A stretch of 6,283 nucleotides of DNA from [Eubacterium] saphenum (GTDB taxonomy: Bacteria; Bacillota; Clostridia; Oscillospirales; Ruminococcaceae): NCBI GenBank assembly GCA_004554555.1, contig SFLN01000107.1:1-6283 (forward strand). The letters are read 5' to 3'. The notes beneath the pieces were generated by a model. That model made no database searches and had not been told where the DNA came from. It saw only the letters and a list, made by a program, of their open reading frames with translations. Shown in pieces: positions 1 to 5,834 of the stretch (position 1 is the first letter of the stretch; every line of letters begins with the position of its first letter). Position numbers and translations under genes: made by a program.

Positions 1-706
1 AGTACTCATAACTCCACAAATCGTTTCCTTTATATTCGAATGTGCCATTGAAATTATGAATCGAATCTTCATCGGTATATAAAGCCGATTCAGCTCCTTG
101 CGCCCACATTACTCCGGAAACTCCATCGGGACATTCTTTCAGAATATCTTCCTTTGAAATATCATTGCCCGCAAATGTTTTGTATGAGCCGTCCTTGTTT
201 AGCACAAAAGCGTGTGTGTTTGCCTTTGACTTATCTATATATATTTTGAAAATCCTTACATTCGGGTTTTCATCATCGCGAACTGAAAGCTGCTTGTCAT
301 CGGTCATGGTTATTTTCACATCCTTGACTTTTACGGCAATGCTTTCTCCCTCGGGGAAACTCCAAGACTGCTCTTCCGGTGTGCTTTGGGAAACCGTGTT
401 CAAAATGCTCTCATCTGTTTCATCACGAGCGCTGTCCGCAGCACCCGACAAGTTCTCGGACGCGACAATCGGGTTTTTGCCCGCGTTCTTCAGCACAAGC
501 GGCACCGCAACCGCTGCCGCCGCGCAAATTCCCGCCAAAGCAATCACAAACGGCGCTTTGTGCGACTTTTCCTCGCGGATAACTCTCGGTTTTTCCTCGG
601 AAATGCTGCTGCTTTTTTCTGACGTTTTTTCAAATGCTTCAATAGCTCTGTTGCTTATCTCATCGCTGATTAAGCCCATAGATTCCGAAATTCTGTTGAT
701 TTTCAT
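1..706 (-). CDS. Single-pass membrane protein, probable anti-sigma factor, C-terminus cut by window edge
   Basis: The gene starts at ATG 706 and stays open for 235 codons to the left edge, so its C-terminus is missing. The start overlaps the stop of the sigma factor gene as ATGA, and an AAGGAGGG ribosome binding site at 716-723 lies inside the sigma gene, 9 nt upstream; the two are probably translationally coupled. Residues 1-51 are charged and probably cytoplasmic, opening with a helix-like stretch (RISESMGLISDEI). Residues 52-73 form one hydrophobic, Ala/Val-rich membrane segment. The rest is polar and probably extracytoplasmic. I recognise no named domain in the outer part. Position directly behind an ECF sigma gene, plus the short inner domain and single TM, matches the usual layout of membrane anti-sigma factors; that role is inferred. 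It could instead be an effector protein controlled by the sigma factor. Confidence 0.75.
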   Translation of the reverse strand, partial: MKINRISESMGLISDEISNRAIEAFEKTSEKSSSISEEKPRVIREEKSHKAPFVIALAGICAAAAVAVPLVLKNAGKNPIVASENLSGAADSARDETDESILNTVSQSTPEEQSWSFPEGESIAVKVKDVKITMTDDKQLSVRDDENPNVRIFKIYIDKSKANTHAFVLNKDGSYKTFAGNDISKEDILKECPDGVSGVMWAQGAESALYTDEDSIHNFNGTFEYKGNDLWSYEY

Positions 707-1257
707 ACTTCAATACCCTCCTTAATAAGATAATCCCGAAGTTTTTTTCGCGTTCTGAACAACATCGAATTAACCTTGTCCTCGCTGAATGAAAAGCGCT
801 CGGCAATTTCCTTCTGCGTGTAAAAATACACATATTTCAGCACAAAAACATCGCAGACTATCGGGCGCTGTTTCTTCAAAAATGCGTCAATTGCGCGACC
901 GATATCGTTGTTGTCGGCAGACGCGCTTATTCGATTATCGGGCAGAATTTCTTCCAGCTCGGTAAGCGATACGGCAAGCTCCGACGAGCGTTTTTGGCAA
1001 TTGTTGTACTGCACGCGCTTCAAAGCGAGATTTCGCGTTATCTTGCACACATATCCCCGCAAGCTTTTCGGCTCTGCCGGCGGGATTGTGTCCCAAAGCC
1101 GCAAAAATGCGTCGTTCACGCACTCCTCGCTGTCCTCCGCGCTGTCGAGAATTCTCTTCGCAACGCTCATACAAAGCCTGCCGTACTTGCGCTCGGTTTC
1201 GGAAATCGCCGCCTCGTTTCTGTCAAAGAACAACCCGATTATTTCCCCGTCGTTCAT
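703..1257 (-). CDS. ECF-type RNA polymerase sigma factor (sigma-70 family)
   Basis: Encodes 184 aa, the usual size of an extracytoplasmic-function sigma factor that carries only regions 2 and 4. Region 2 spans about residues 10-82 and contains the typical stretch EDSEECVNDAFLRLWDTI (41-58), used for core polymerase binding and -10 recognition. Region 4 spans about residues 122-178, with a helix-turn-helix around YTQKEIAERFSFSEDKVNSM (146-165) followed by basic RTRKKLRDYL, for -35 recognition. The start is set at ATG 1257: AGGAGG at 1265-1270 stands 7 nt away. A TTG one codon upstream would extend the frame but is only 4 nt from the ribosome binding site. The stop TGA overlaps the ATG of the downstream membrane protein gene, so the two form an operon. 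The stimulus and the regulon cannot be read from the window. Family assignment is firm. Confidence 0.93.
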   Translation of the reverse strand: MNDGEIIGLFFDRNEAAISETERKYGRLCMSVAKRILDSAEDSEECVNDAFLRLWDTIPPAEPKSLRGYVCKITRNLALKRVQYNNCQKRSSELAVSLTELEEILPDNRISASADNNDIGRAIDAFLKKQRPIVCDVFVLKYVYFYTQKEIAERFSFSEDKVNSMLFRTRKKLRDYLIKEGIEV

Positions 1258-1264
1258 CAAATTA

Positions 1265-1270
1265 CCTCCT
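1265..1270 (-). promoter_or_regulatory. Ribosome binding site of the ECF sigma gene
   Basis: AGGAGG, a full anti-16S match, lies 7 nt before ATG 1257 and only 4 nt before an in-frame TTG at 1260. The spacing favours the ATG as the true start. Confidence 0.8.
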
Positions 1271-1280
1271 AAGTTTTTCC

Positions 1281-1292
1281 GAAAAGCTTTTC
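1281..1292. repeat. 12-bp perfect palindrome upstream of the sigma gene
   Basis: GAAAAGCTTTTC reads the same on both strands and lies 10 bp before the AGGAGG of the sigma gene. With no loop it would act as a DNA site rather than an RNA hairpin. A weak TATAGT -10-like hexamer lies just upstream at 1296-1301, with no convincing -35, so the palindrome may sit at the start of the transcript. Function unknown; AT-rich sequence produces such palindromes by chance fairly often. Confidence 0.4.
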
Positions 1293-1371
1293 TACACTAT
1301 AAGATACCTTTTTTGGAGTATTTTCTTTCTTTTTTTAAAAATTTTTCTTCGGTAAAATTAAAATCATTCGC

Positions 1372-1407
1372 AAAAAATCCCGCCGATTTCTCAACCGAAC
1401 GGGATTT
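1372..1407 (-). terminator. Rho-independent terminator of the GH43 gene
   Basis: On the minus strand, AAATCCCG (1407-1400) pairs perfectly with CGGGATTT (1382-1375), giving 8 bp, and the run of T continues to 1372. Inside, CGGTT-GAGA-AATCG can extend the stem across a small internal loop and close it with a GNRA-type tetraloop. It starts 10 nt after the stop codon of the xylosidase gene and separates it from the sigma operon. Confidence 0.85.
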
Positions 1408-1417
1408 CCTTTTGCAA

Positions 1418-2884
1418 TTATTTTCGATAATCAAGAGCGAAATTCTCGAACACCGCCGTGTTCTCGTCAACCGAATACAGCCCGAGTACAACTCCCGTAA
1501 ATCCGCCCGAAACCTCGCTTGAGAGGTATTTTGAGTGGCCGCTGCCGAGGAGAGTTTCGCCGAGATAGAAATTGTAGGTGAGGTTGTCCGCCGTTATCCG
1601 AAGCCGCGCGTTTCCCGTGGGTAACGACAAGGACGCTTCTTTGTGCTTTATGCCGCCGATGTTCAGCTTCAGTACCGCTTCAAAACCGCTCCCCTTTTTG
1701 GTTACGGCGATGTCATAATGCTCGTCCTCGTTCATATAAACCGTCACTCCCGCTTCGCCGTTATCAACCGTTACGTTCACCGAAAGCTCAAAGCAAAACT
1801 CCCGCTGCCGCAAGCCGATAAACGTCGGAGAAGCCGCTTCTTCAAGCGAAACGTCCGTGCCGTGAAGCACCGCCTTGTTCTCCGAAAGCTCGTAATTCCC
1901 GAAATTCGGGTGACGGAGATAACACCAATCGATGTCCCAAGCGGTGTTTTCAAAGGTGTAGTGCGATTTGAAATCCTGCTTGAAATCGCCGTCAATTTCG
2001 TAGCTTTCGGCGCAGGTTCCGTCTGTGCCCGCGGTGAACCAGCCGTTCTCATCAAACTGCACGGGAACAAGGAAAACCTCGCGCCCGAGATTGTGATACG
2101 GCTGCCACAAATGTATCTGCCGAAAACCAAGACAAGCGATGTGCCAGCCGCCGTTATAGTCCTCCACAAGGTCGCCGTGACCGATGCCCTGAATGATAAA
2201 CGGAGCTTTGCTGCGGTTGGTTAAAACGGGATTTTTCGGGTAGCTTTCAAATGTTCCCCAAATGGATTTTGAGCGCGCGTAGGTTATCGTGTGACCGTAC
2301 TCCGTGCCGCCCTCGGCAGCCATAAGATAGTAATAATCACCGATTTTGTACAAGTGCGGACTTTCAAGAAAACGCCCGCCCGTGCCTTGCCAAATGCACC
2401 TGCTAAGCGACAGCTTCTCGCCCGTTTCAATGTCAATCTCGCACTGCACAATCCCGCCGACGCCGTTGTCATCGCTGCCGTTGCTCATAAAATAAGCGCG
2501 CCCGTCCTCGAAGAAAAGCGACGGGTCAATTCCGTCCTGCTTCACCGTTATCGGCTCGGACCACTCGCCGTAGATGTCGTCGGTTGTGACGTAGAAATTT
2601 TCGTGAGTTGTGTTGTTGGTTGTGGTCATATAGAAATGCCCGTTGTTAAAGCGGATTGTCGGTGCAAACACGCCGCCCGAGCTTTCCACGCCGTCCAGCA
2701 TAACCTGACTTTTCCGCGTGAGGACGTGTCCTATCTGCTTCCAGTTCACCAAATCATCGCTCTCAAACAGCGGCACGCCCGGGAAATACTGAAACGAGCT
2801 GCACACCATATAATATTTTCCGTTCGCTCTGCAAACGCTCGGGTCGGGGTAAAAGCCGCTTATTATCGGGTTTGTGTACTCCAT
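1418..2884 (-). CDS. xynB: Glycoside hydrolase family 43 beta-xylosidase / alpha-L-arabinofuranosidase
   Basis: Encodes 488 aa. Residues 1-290 form the GH43 five-bladed beta-propeller. The inverting catalytic triad is visible: general base Asp14 in ISGFYPDPSV, pKa-modulating Asp120 in GIDPSLF, and general acid Glu174 in RFLESPHLYK. His236 in QGIGHGDLV matches the conserved central-cavity histidine. The N-terminal block with FPGVPLF...DLVNW...GHVLTRKSQ is typical of XynB-like beta-xylosidases. Residues about 300-486 form a C-terminal beta-sandwich of the kind that closes the active site of these enzymes. There is no signal peptide, so it should act in the cytoplasm on imported xylo- or arabinoxylo-oligosaccharides. 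The start is supported by AAGGAG 8 nt upstream. It has its own promoter and terminator and looks monocistronic, with no sugar transporter alongside. Xylosidase versus arabinofuranosidase cannot be settled from sequence; the symbol follows the family and is tentative. Confidence 0.92.
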   Translation of the reverse strand: MEYTNPIISGFYPDPSVCRANGKYYMVCSSFQYFPGVPLFESDDLVNWKQIGHVLTRKSQVMLDGVESSGGVFAPTIRFNNGHFYMTTTNNTTHENFYVTTDDIYGEWSEPITVKQDGIDPSLFFEDGRAYFMSNGSDDNGVGGIVQCEIDIETGEKLSLSRCIWQGTGGRFLESPHLYKIGDYYYLMAAEGGTEYGHTITYARSKSIWGTFESYPKNPVLTNRSKAPFIIQGIGHGDLVEDYNGGWHIACLGFRQIHLWQPYHNLGREVFLVPVQFDENGWFTAGTDGTCAESYEIDGDFKQDFKSHYTFENTAWDIDWCYLRHPNFGNYELSENKAVLHGTDVSLEEAASPTFIGLRQREFCFELSVNVTVDNGEAGVTVYMNEDEHYDIAVTKKGSGFEAVLKLNIGGIKHKEASLSLPTGNARLRITADNLTYNFYLGETLLGSGHSKYLSSEVSGGFTGVVLGLYSVDENTAVFENFALDYRK

Positions 2885-2930
2885 TGCAAAATCTCCTTAA
2901 TTGTCAAAATTTCAAAATCGCGTTAATGTA

Positions 2931-2959
2931 ATTATACCACAAATACCCGCCGATTGCAA
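2931..2959 (-). promoter_or_regulatory. Sigma-A-type promoter of the GH43 gene
   Basis: On the minus strand, TTGCAA (2959-2954) is separated by exactly 17 bp from a perfect TATAAT (2936-2931). The -10 is preceded by TGG, giving an extended TGnTATAAT. It lies just after the metQ terminator and starts a leader of roughly 40 nt before ATG 2884. The leader holds a tandem repeat (TCAAAAT-T-TCAAAAT on the plus strand, 2904-2918) that could be a regulator site. Confidence 0.8.
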
Positions 2960-2961
2960 TA

Positions 2962-2997
2962 CAAAAAACAAAGCCCTCGGATTTTCTCCGAAGGCTT
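2962..2997 (-). terminator. Rho-independent terminator of the metNIQ operon
   Basis: On the minus strand, AAGCCTTCGGA (2997-2987) pairs with TCCGAGGGCTT (2981-2971): 11 bp with one U-G wobble and a 5-nt loop, followed by TGTTTTTTGT. It lies about 20 nt after the metQ stop codon. Confidence 0.9.
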
Positions 2998-3017
2998 CGC
3001 TTTTATGTGGATTAAGC

Positions 3018-3890
3018 TTAGAAGATTGCGATAACCGCGCCCTTGTAGGTGTCCTCGATGTACTTCTTTACCTTGTCGGTCTTGAGCGCGTTGATGAGAG
3101 CCTGAGTCTTGTCGGAATTCTCCTCGCCCTTCTTAACGGCGATGATATTCGCGTAGGTCTGCGCCGCCGAGCCCGAAGCGTCCTCAACCGCAAGCGCGTC
3201 CTTTGCGTTAAGTCCCGCCGCGAGCGCGTAGTTTCCGTTGATTACCGCAAGCGAGCCCTTGTCGCTGTTGTTGAACTGCGCGGCAACCGTATCAGCCTGT
3301 ACGGCGGTAATCTTGTAGCCGTGGTCGTCTACGATATCAAGCGTTGTTACGCCGTCAACCGCATTTGCGCCCTCGGGAAGCGTGATAAGTCCCTCCTGCG
3401 CGAGAAGAAGCAGCGCACGGGTTTCATTGCTGTCGTCGGCGGGGATTACGATGCTTGCGCCCGCAGCAACGTTCTTCACGCTGTCAACGCCGTTTCCGTA
3501 AAGTCCGAACGGCTCGTAGTGAATGAGCGCAGCGGAAACAAGGTCGGTGTCGTTGGACTTGTTGTAGCTGTTGAGGTAAGGCGTGTGCTGGAAATAGTTC
3601 GCGTCAAGCTCGCCGTCCGCAAGCGCCTTGTTCGGCAAAACATAATCGTCGTAAATCGTAATCTGAAGGTCATAGCCCTGCTCGGCAAGGTCGTTCTTGA
3701 CAAACTCAAGAATTTCGCCGTGCGGTGTGGACGTAGCGCCAACCTTAATCACGGTCTTTTCGGTTGTGGAAGTGCTCTCGGATTGAGTCGAAGAGCTGCT
3801 TGAAGAATTTGAAGCGCTGTTGCAGCCCGTAAGTGCAAGGGCAGAAAGCGCAGCCGCAAGGAATGCAGAAGTCAAAGATTTGAATTTCAT
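3018..3890 (-). CDS. metQ: MetQ, methionine ABC transporter substrate-binding lipoprotein
   Basis: Encodes 290 aa of the NlpA/MetQ lipoprotein family. It binds methionine outside the membrane and delivers it to the MetI/MetN complex. Residues 1-22 form a signal peptide ending in the lipobox LALTGC, so Cys23 is the lipidated residue after cleavage. A Ser/Thr-rich linker (about 24-44) follows, then the binding domain, opening with VIKVGATSTPHGEIL (47-61) and containing DGELDANYFQHTPYL (92-106), both hallmark stretches of the family. The start is set at ATG 3890, with AAAGGAG (3900-3906) 9 nt upstream. A TTG at 3914 extends the frame, but that extension reads through the ribosome binding site and adds residues before a normal signal peptide. 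It is the last gene of the operon; a strong terminator follows. Substrate could include methionine derivatives, but gene context points to methionine. Confidence 0.95.
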   Translation of the reverse strand: MKFKSLTSAFLAAALSALALTGCNSASNSSSSSSTQSESTSTTEKTVIKVGATSTPHGEILEFVKNDLAEQGYDLQITIYDDYVLPNKALADGELDANYFQHTPYLNSYNKSNDTDLVSAALIHYEPFGLYGNGVDSVKNVAAGASIVIPADDSNETRALLLLAQEGLITLPEGANAVDGVTTLDIVDDHGYKITAVQADTVAAQFNNSDKGSLAVINGNYALAAGLNAKDALAVEDASGSAAQTYANIIAVKKGEENSDKTQALINALKTDKVKKYIEDTYKGAVIAIF

Positions 3891-3945
3891 AATAAGTTTC
3901 TCCTTTAATTTCAATTGTTTTTGTTTTTGATTACTTTCGGTTCGT

Positions 3946-4017
3946 TTAACAGAAGCGGTTTTGCATTCGTCCGAACCTGTAATTCTCTCTCAAGAGCTGT
4001 TCGAGTATGTAAAGCAT
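3946..4017 (-). CDS. Micro-ORF of 23 codons between metI and metQ, function unknown
   Basis: The ORF runs from ATG 4017 to TAA 3946-3948. An excellent ribosome binding site, AAGGAGG at 4025-4031, stands 7 nt upstream and begins just 3 nt after the metI stop codon, so re-initiation by ribosomes leaving metI is likely. The peptide begins MLYILEQLLREN, which could form a short amphipathic helix, and ends FGRMQNRFC, Arg-rich with a terminal Cys. It uses AGA, AGG, ATA and CGA codons, unlike the larger genes here. I recognise no family. It may be a real small protein, a coupling ORF that carries ribosomes towards metQ, or chance. No terminator hairpin follows it, so a metQ attenuator is not evident. 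Support is the ribosome binding site and operon position only. Confidence 0.45.
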   Translation of the reverse strand: MLYILEQLLRENYRFGRMQNRFC

Positions 4018-4034
4018 ATCTCGCCCTCCTTGTT

Positions 4035-4709
4035 TTATTTAATGCGCTTGTCGGTTTTTCTTGCAATGAGCATTCCGACTTCCTGGATAATCTGCACGAT
4101 TATCACCGTGAGCAAAACGCATATCCAGATAACGTTGTCGTTGAAGCGCTGATAGCCGAAGTTTATCGCAATCATTCCGAGACCGCCGCCGCCGATTGTT
4201 CCTGCCATCGCTGAGTAGCCGAGAATTGTCACCAGCGAGATAACCGAGCCGACCAAAAGTGACGGCTTTGCCTCGGGTATCAGCACTTTGAACACGATTT
4301 TGATTGAGGACGTGCCCATCGCCTGCGCTGCCTCGATAACGCCGCTGTCCACCTCTTTAATCGAGCTTTCCACCATTCGCGCTACATAAGGCACTGCCGC
4401 GATTATCAGCGTGACAATCATCGCTTTGTTTCCGAGAGCCGTTCCCACGACAAACTTTGCCACGGGAAGTACCGCAATCATCAAAATCACAAACGGTATA
4501 CTGCGGAAAATGTTGACGATAAAGCCGATAATCTTGTTCAGCCACGGTATCGGGCGTATCCCGCCTTTGTCCGTCACGCTTAACAAAATTCCCAGCGGAA
4601 GTCCGAAAAGATATGCAAAAAACGCAGAAATGAAGGTCAGATAAATGGTTTCCCACACGCCGAGCTGCAAAATTCCCTTGTCGATAAGCTGCGAAAGCAG
4701 GTCGTTCAT
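4035..4709 (-). CDS. metI: MetI, methionine ABC transporter permease
   Basis: Encodes 224 aa, the normal MetI length. Hydrophobic segments lie near residues 20-45, 59-86, 95-113, 148-170 and 192-216, giving five membrane helices as in the known MetI fold. The EAA loop that docks on the ATPase is clear at about 126-145 (EAAQAMGTSSIKIVFKVLIP). FRSIPFVILM (68-77) and GTIGGGGLG (170-178) are typical of methionine permeases. Two copies would form the channel with two MetN and receive methionine from MetQ. ATG 4709 has AAAGGA (4719-4724) 9 nt upstream. The gene starts 17 nt after the metN stop, so the two are clearly co-transcribed. A micro-ORF and a 144-nt spacer separate it from metQ. Confidence 0.95.
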   Translation of the reverse strand: MNDLLSQLIDKGILQLGVWETIYLTFISAFFAYLFGLPLGILLSVTDKGGIRPIPWLNKIIGFIVNIFRSIPFVILMIAVLPVAKFVVGTALGNKAMIVTLIIAAVPYVARMVESSIKEVDSGVIEAAQAMGTSSIKIVFKVLIPEAKPSLLVGSVISLVTILGYSAMAGTIGGGGLGMIAINFGYQRFNDNVIWICVLLTVIIVQIIQEVGMLIARKTDKRIK

Positions 4710-4726
4710 TTGTCATCGTCCTTTCG

Positions 4727-5704
4727 TTAAATTTCCGTAAAGCTAATCTCGTTTGCGTTCAGATAAGCGCAAATTCTCTCGGCGCTCTTCTCGTCATCGG
4801 GCAGCCCGAGCAAAATCTGCCCGTAAGCCTTGCCGTCGATGTCCTTGGTATCGGCGTGGAGTATATTCACGGGAATTCCGCACTCCAGCACCAGATTTGC
4901 GATAACCGGCTTGAACGAGTTTTCGCCGTTGAACACAATTCTGATTTTCTTGCCGCCCGTAATCTCGTCAACCGCCTTCGCTTCGGGAAGAACCAGCTTT
5001 TTGGCAATCGCGGACTTTGGTGCTGCGAATACATCGCGGACGTTTCCGATTTCCGCAACGGTGCTTTGGTCGAGAACCGCAACCCTGTCGCAGATTTTGT
5101 CGATAACCTTCATCTCGTGCGTTATCACGACAATCGTGACGCCGAGCGTTTTGTTGATTTTGCGCATAAGCTCGAGAATTGAGCTTGTGGTATCGGGGTC
5201 GAGCGCGCTTGTTGCCTCGTCGCAGAGCAGGTAGCTTGTTTTTGCCGCAAGCGCCCGCGCAATCGCAACACGCTGCTTCTGACCGCCCGAAAGCTGCGAG
5301 GGATACGCTTTTGCCTTGTCGGAAAGCCCCACCAGCTCCAGCAGCTCCTCGGCTCTTTTCAAAGCGTCAGCCTTTTTCACGCCCGCTATTTCAAGCGGAT
5401 AACAGATATTTTTGATAACGTTTCGCTGCGACAGAAGGTTGAAGCCTTGAAATATCATTCCGATATTCTGGCGCGTTTTCAGGAGCTCCTTTTTGGAAAG
5501 CTCGCCGAGGTTCTGTCCGTCTATGATAACCTGCCCGGAGGTTGGTCTTTCAAGAAAATTTATACATCGTATAAGCGTGCTTTTGCCTGCGCCCGAAAGA
5601 CCGATTATTCCGAAAATTTCGCCATCGTTGATGGTGATGTTGATATCCTTGAGGGCGGTTACTCCGTTCGGGTAGGTCTTGCTGATATCTTTGAGTTCAA
5701 TCAC
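4727..5704 (-). CDS. metN: MetN, methionine ABC transporter ATP-binding protein with NIL domain
   Basis: Encodes 325 aa from a GTG start. ATPase motifs in order: A-loop Tyr11, Walker A GLSGAGKST (35-43), Q-loop Gln86 in MIFQGFNLL, signature LSGGQKQRVAIARAL (138-152), Walker B YLLCDEATSALD (158-169) and switch His196 in VVITHE. After a linker, residues about 252-325 form the C-terminal NIL (ACT-like) domain, which in E. coli MetN binds methionine and shuts transport down (trans-inhibition); the protein is therefore probably feedback-inhibited as well as regulated at the RNA level. GTG 5704 is chosen because AGGAGG (5712-5717) stands 7 nt upstream and the ABC homology begins right there. The frame stays open to 5761, but that extension runs through the leader terminator hairpin. 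It is the first full-length gene of metNIQ. Confidence 0.95.
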   Translation of the reverse strand: MIELKDISKTYPNGVTALKDINITINDGEIFGIIGLSGAGKSTLIRCINFLERPTSGQVIIDGQNLGELSKKELLKTRQNIGMIFQGFNLLSQRNVIKNICYPLEIAGVKKADALKRAEELLELVGLSDKAKAYPSQLSGGQKQRVAIARALAAKTSYLLCDEATSALDPDTTSSILELMRKINKTLGVTIVVITHEMKVIDKICDRVAVLDQSTVAEIGNVRDVFAAPKSAIAKKLVLPEAKAVDEITGGKKIRIVFNGENSFKPVIANLVLECGIPVNILHADTKDIDGKAYGQILLGLPDDEKSAERICAYLNANEISFTEI

Positions 5705-5711
5705 GTTTTTT

Positions 5712-5717
5712 CCTCCT
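5712..5717 (-). promoter_or_regulatory. Ribosome binding site deciding the metN GTG start
   Basis: AGGAGG lies 7 nt before GTG 5704 and downstream of the leader terminator's T-run (5723-5728). It is outside the hairpin, so control by that hairpin should act on transcription rather than by hiding this site. Confidence 0.85.
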
Positions 5718-5722
5718 GCAAT

Positions 5723-5754
5723 AAAAAATGACAAGCACATCGCTGTACCTGTCA
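5723..5754 (-). terminator. Leader terminator (attenuator hairpin) upstream of metN
   Basis: On the minus strand, TGACAGGTAC (5754-5745) pairs with GTGCTTGTCA (5738-5729) over 10 bp including two G-U wobbles, with a 6-nt loop AGCGAT. Six T follow directly (5728-5723). This is a complete intrinsic terminator placed inside the transcript between the promoter and metN, so transcription must be able to pass it for the operon to be expressed. On the plus strand there is no matching T-run, so it acts in one direction only. Confidence 0.85.
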
Positions 5755-5768
5755 AAATCACTCGCTCG

Positions 5769-5802
5769 GAATAATCATCAACAGCGCACGGCTCGACTAT
5801 TC
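5769..5802 (-). promoter_or_regulatory. Candidate upstream leader hairpin over the leader ORF stop codon
   Basis: GAATAGTCG (5802-5794) can pair with TGATTATTC (5777-5769) over 9 bp with two G-U wobbles, enclosing the last leader codons and the TGA. The loop includes CGCTGT (5786-5781), complementary to ACAGCG (5746-5741) in the terminator. It would fit the pause/protector (1:2) hairpin of an attenuator. Found by eye, with no energy calculation. Confidence 0.45.
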
Positions 5803-5834
5803 AATTCGTTTCGCATCATACACATCATTGTCAT
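5778..5834 (-). CDS. Met/Cys-rich leader peptide of the metNIQ operon (18 aa)
   Basis: The ORF reads MTMMCMMRNELNSRAVRC and ends at TGA 5778-5780. AAAGGAG (5843-5849) lies 8 nt before ATG 5834, so it should be translated well. Five of 18 residues are Met, four of them (residues 3, 4, 6, 7) clustered around Cys5; a second Cys ends the peptide. It lies about 29 nt into the predicted transcript and ends 23 nt before an intrinsic terminator that precedes metN. That layout is the classic one for ribosome-mediated attenuation: a ribosome stalled on Met codons for lack of charged tRNA-Met would favour read-through into metN, while one reaching the stop would favour termination. The regulatory role is inferred from composition and position; the peptide itself probably has no other job. 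A chance ORF is possible but unlikely given all these features together. Confidence 0.78.
   Translation of the reverse strand: MTMMCMMRNELNSRAVRC

Noticed and set aside
165..725. 186-codon plus-strand ORF
   Set aside because: It is antisense to the probable anti-sigma gene, whose minus-strand frame is open throughout, has a strong ribosome binding site and a membrane segment, and overlaps the sigma stop codon.
1258..1260. TTG start for the sigma factor
   Set aside because: Only 4 nt from AGGAGG; the next codon is an ATG at 7 nt spacing.
1643..2926. Long plus-strand ORFs opposite the GH43 gene
   Set aside because: Antisense shadows of a gene with a visible catalytic triad; no recognisable domains or well-placed ribosome binding sites.
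2901..3803. 300-codon plus-strand ORF opposite metQ
   Set aside because: It is antisense to a gene with clear MetQ motifs, has no family resemblance, and reflects the codon bias of the real gene.
3891..3914. TTG start for MetQ giving 298 aa
   Set aside because: It reads through the ribosome binding site AAAGGAG and adds residues before a normal lipoprotein signal peptide that starts at ATG 3890.
4357..4716. Minus-strand ORF starting at ATG 4716, 7 nt before the metI start
   Set aside because: Wrong frame relative to the MetI homology; the product has no membrane segments or known motifs.
5705..5761. N-terminal extension of MetN to 5761 (19 extra residues)
   Set aside because: The extension would be encoded by the terminator hairpin and its T-run, and GTG 5704 has AGGAGG at ideal spacing right where ABC homology begins.
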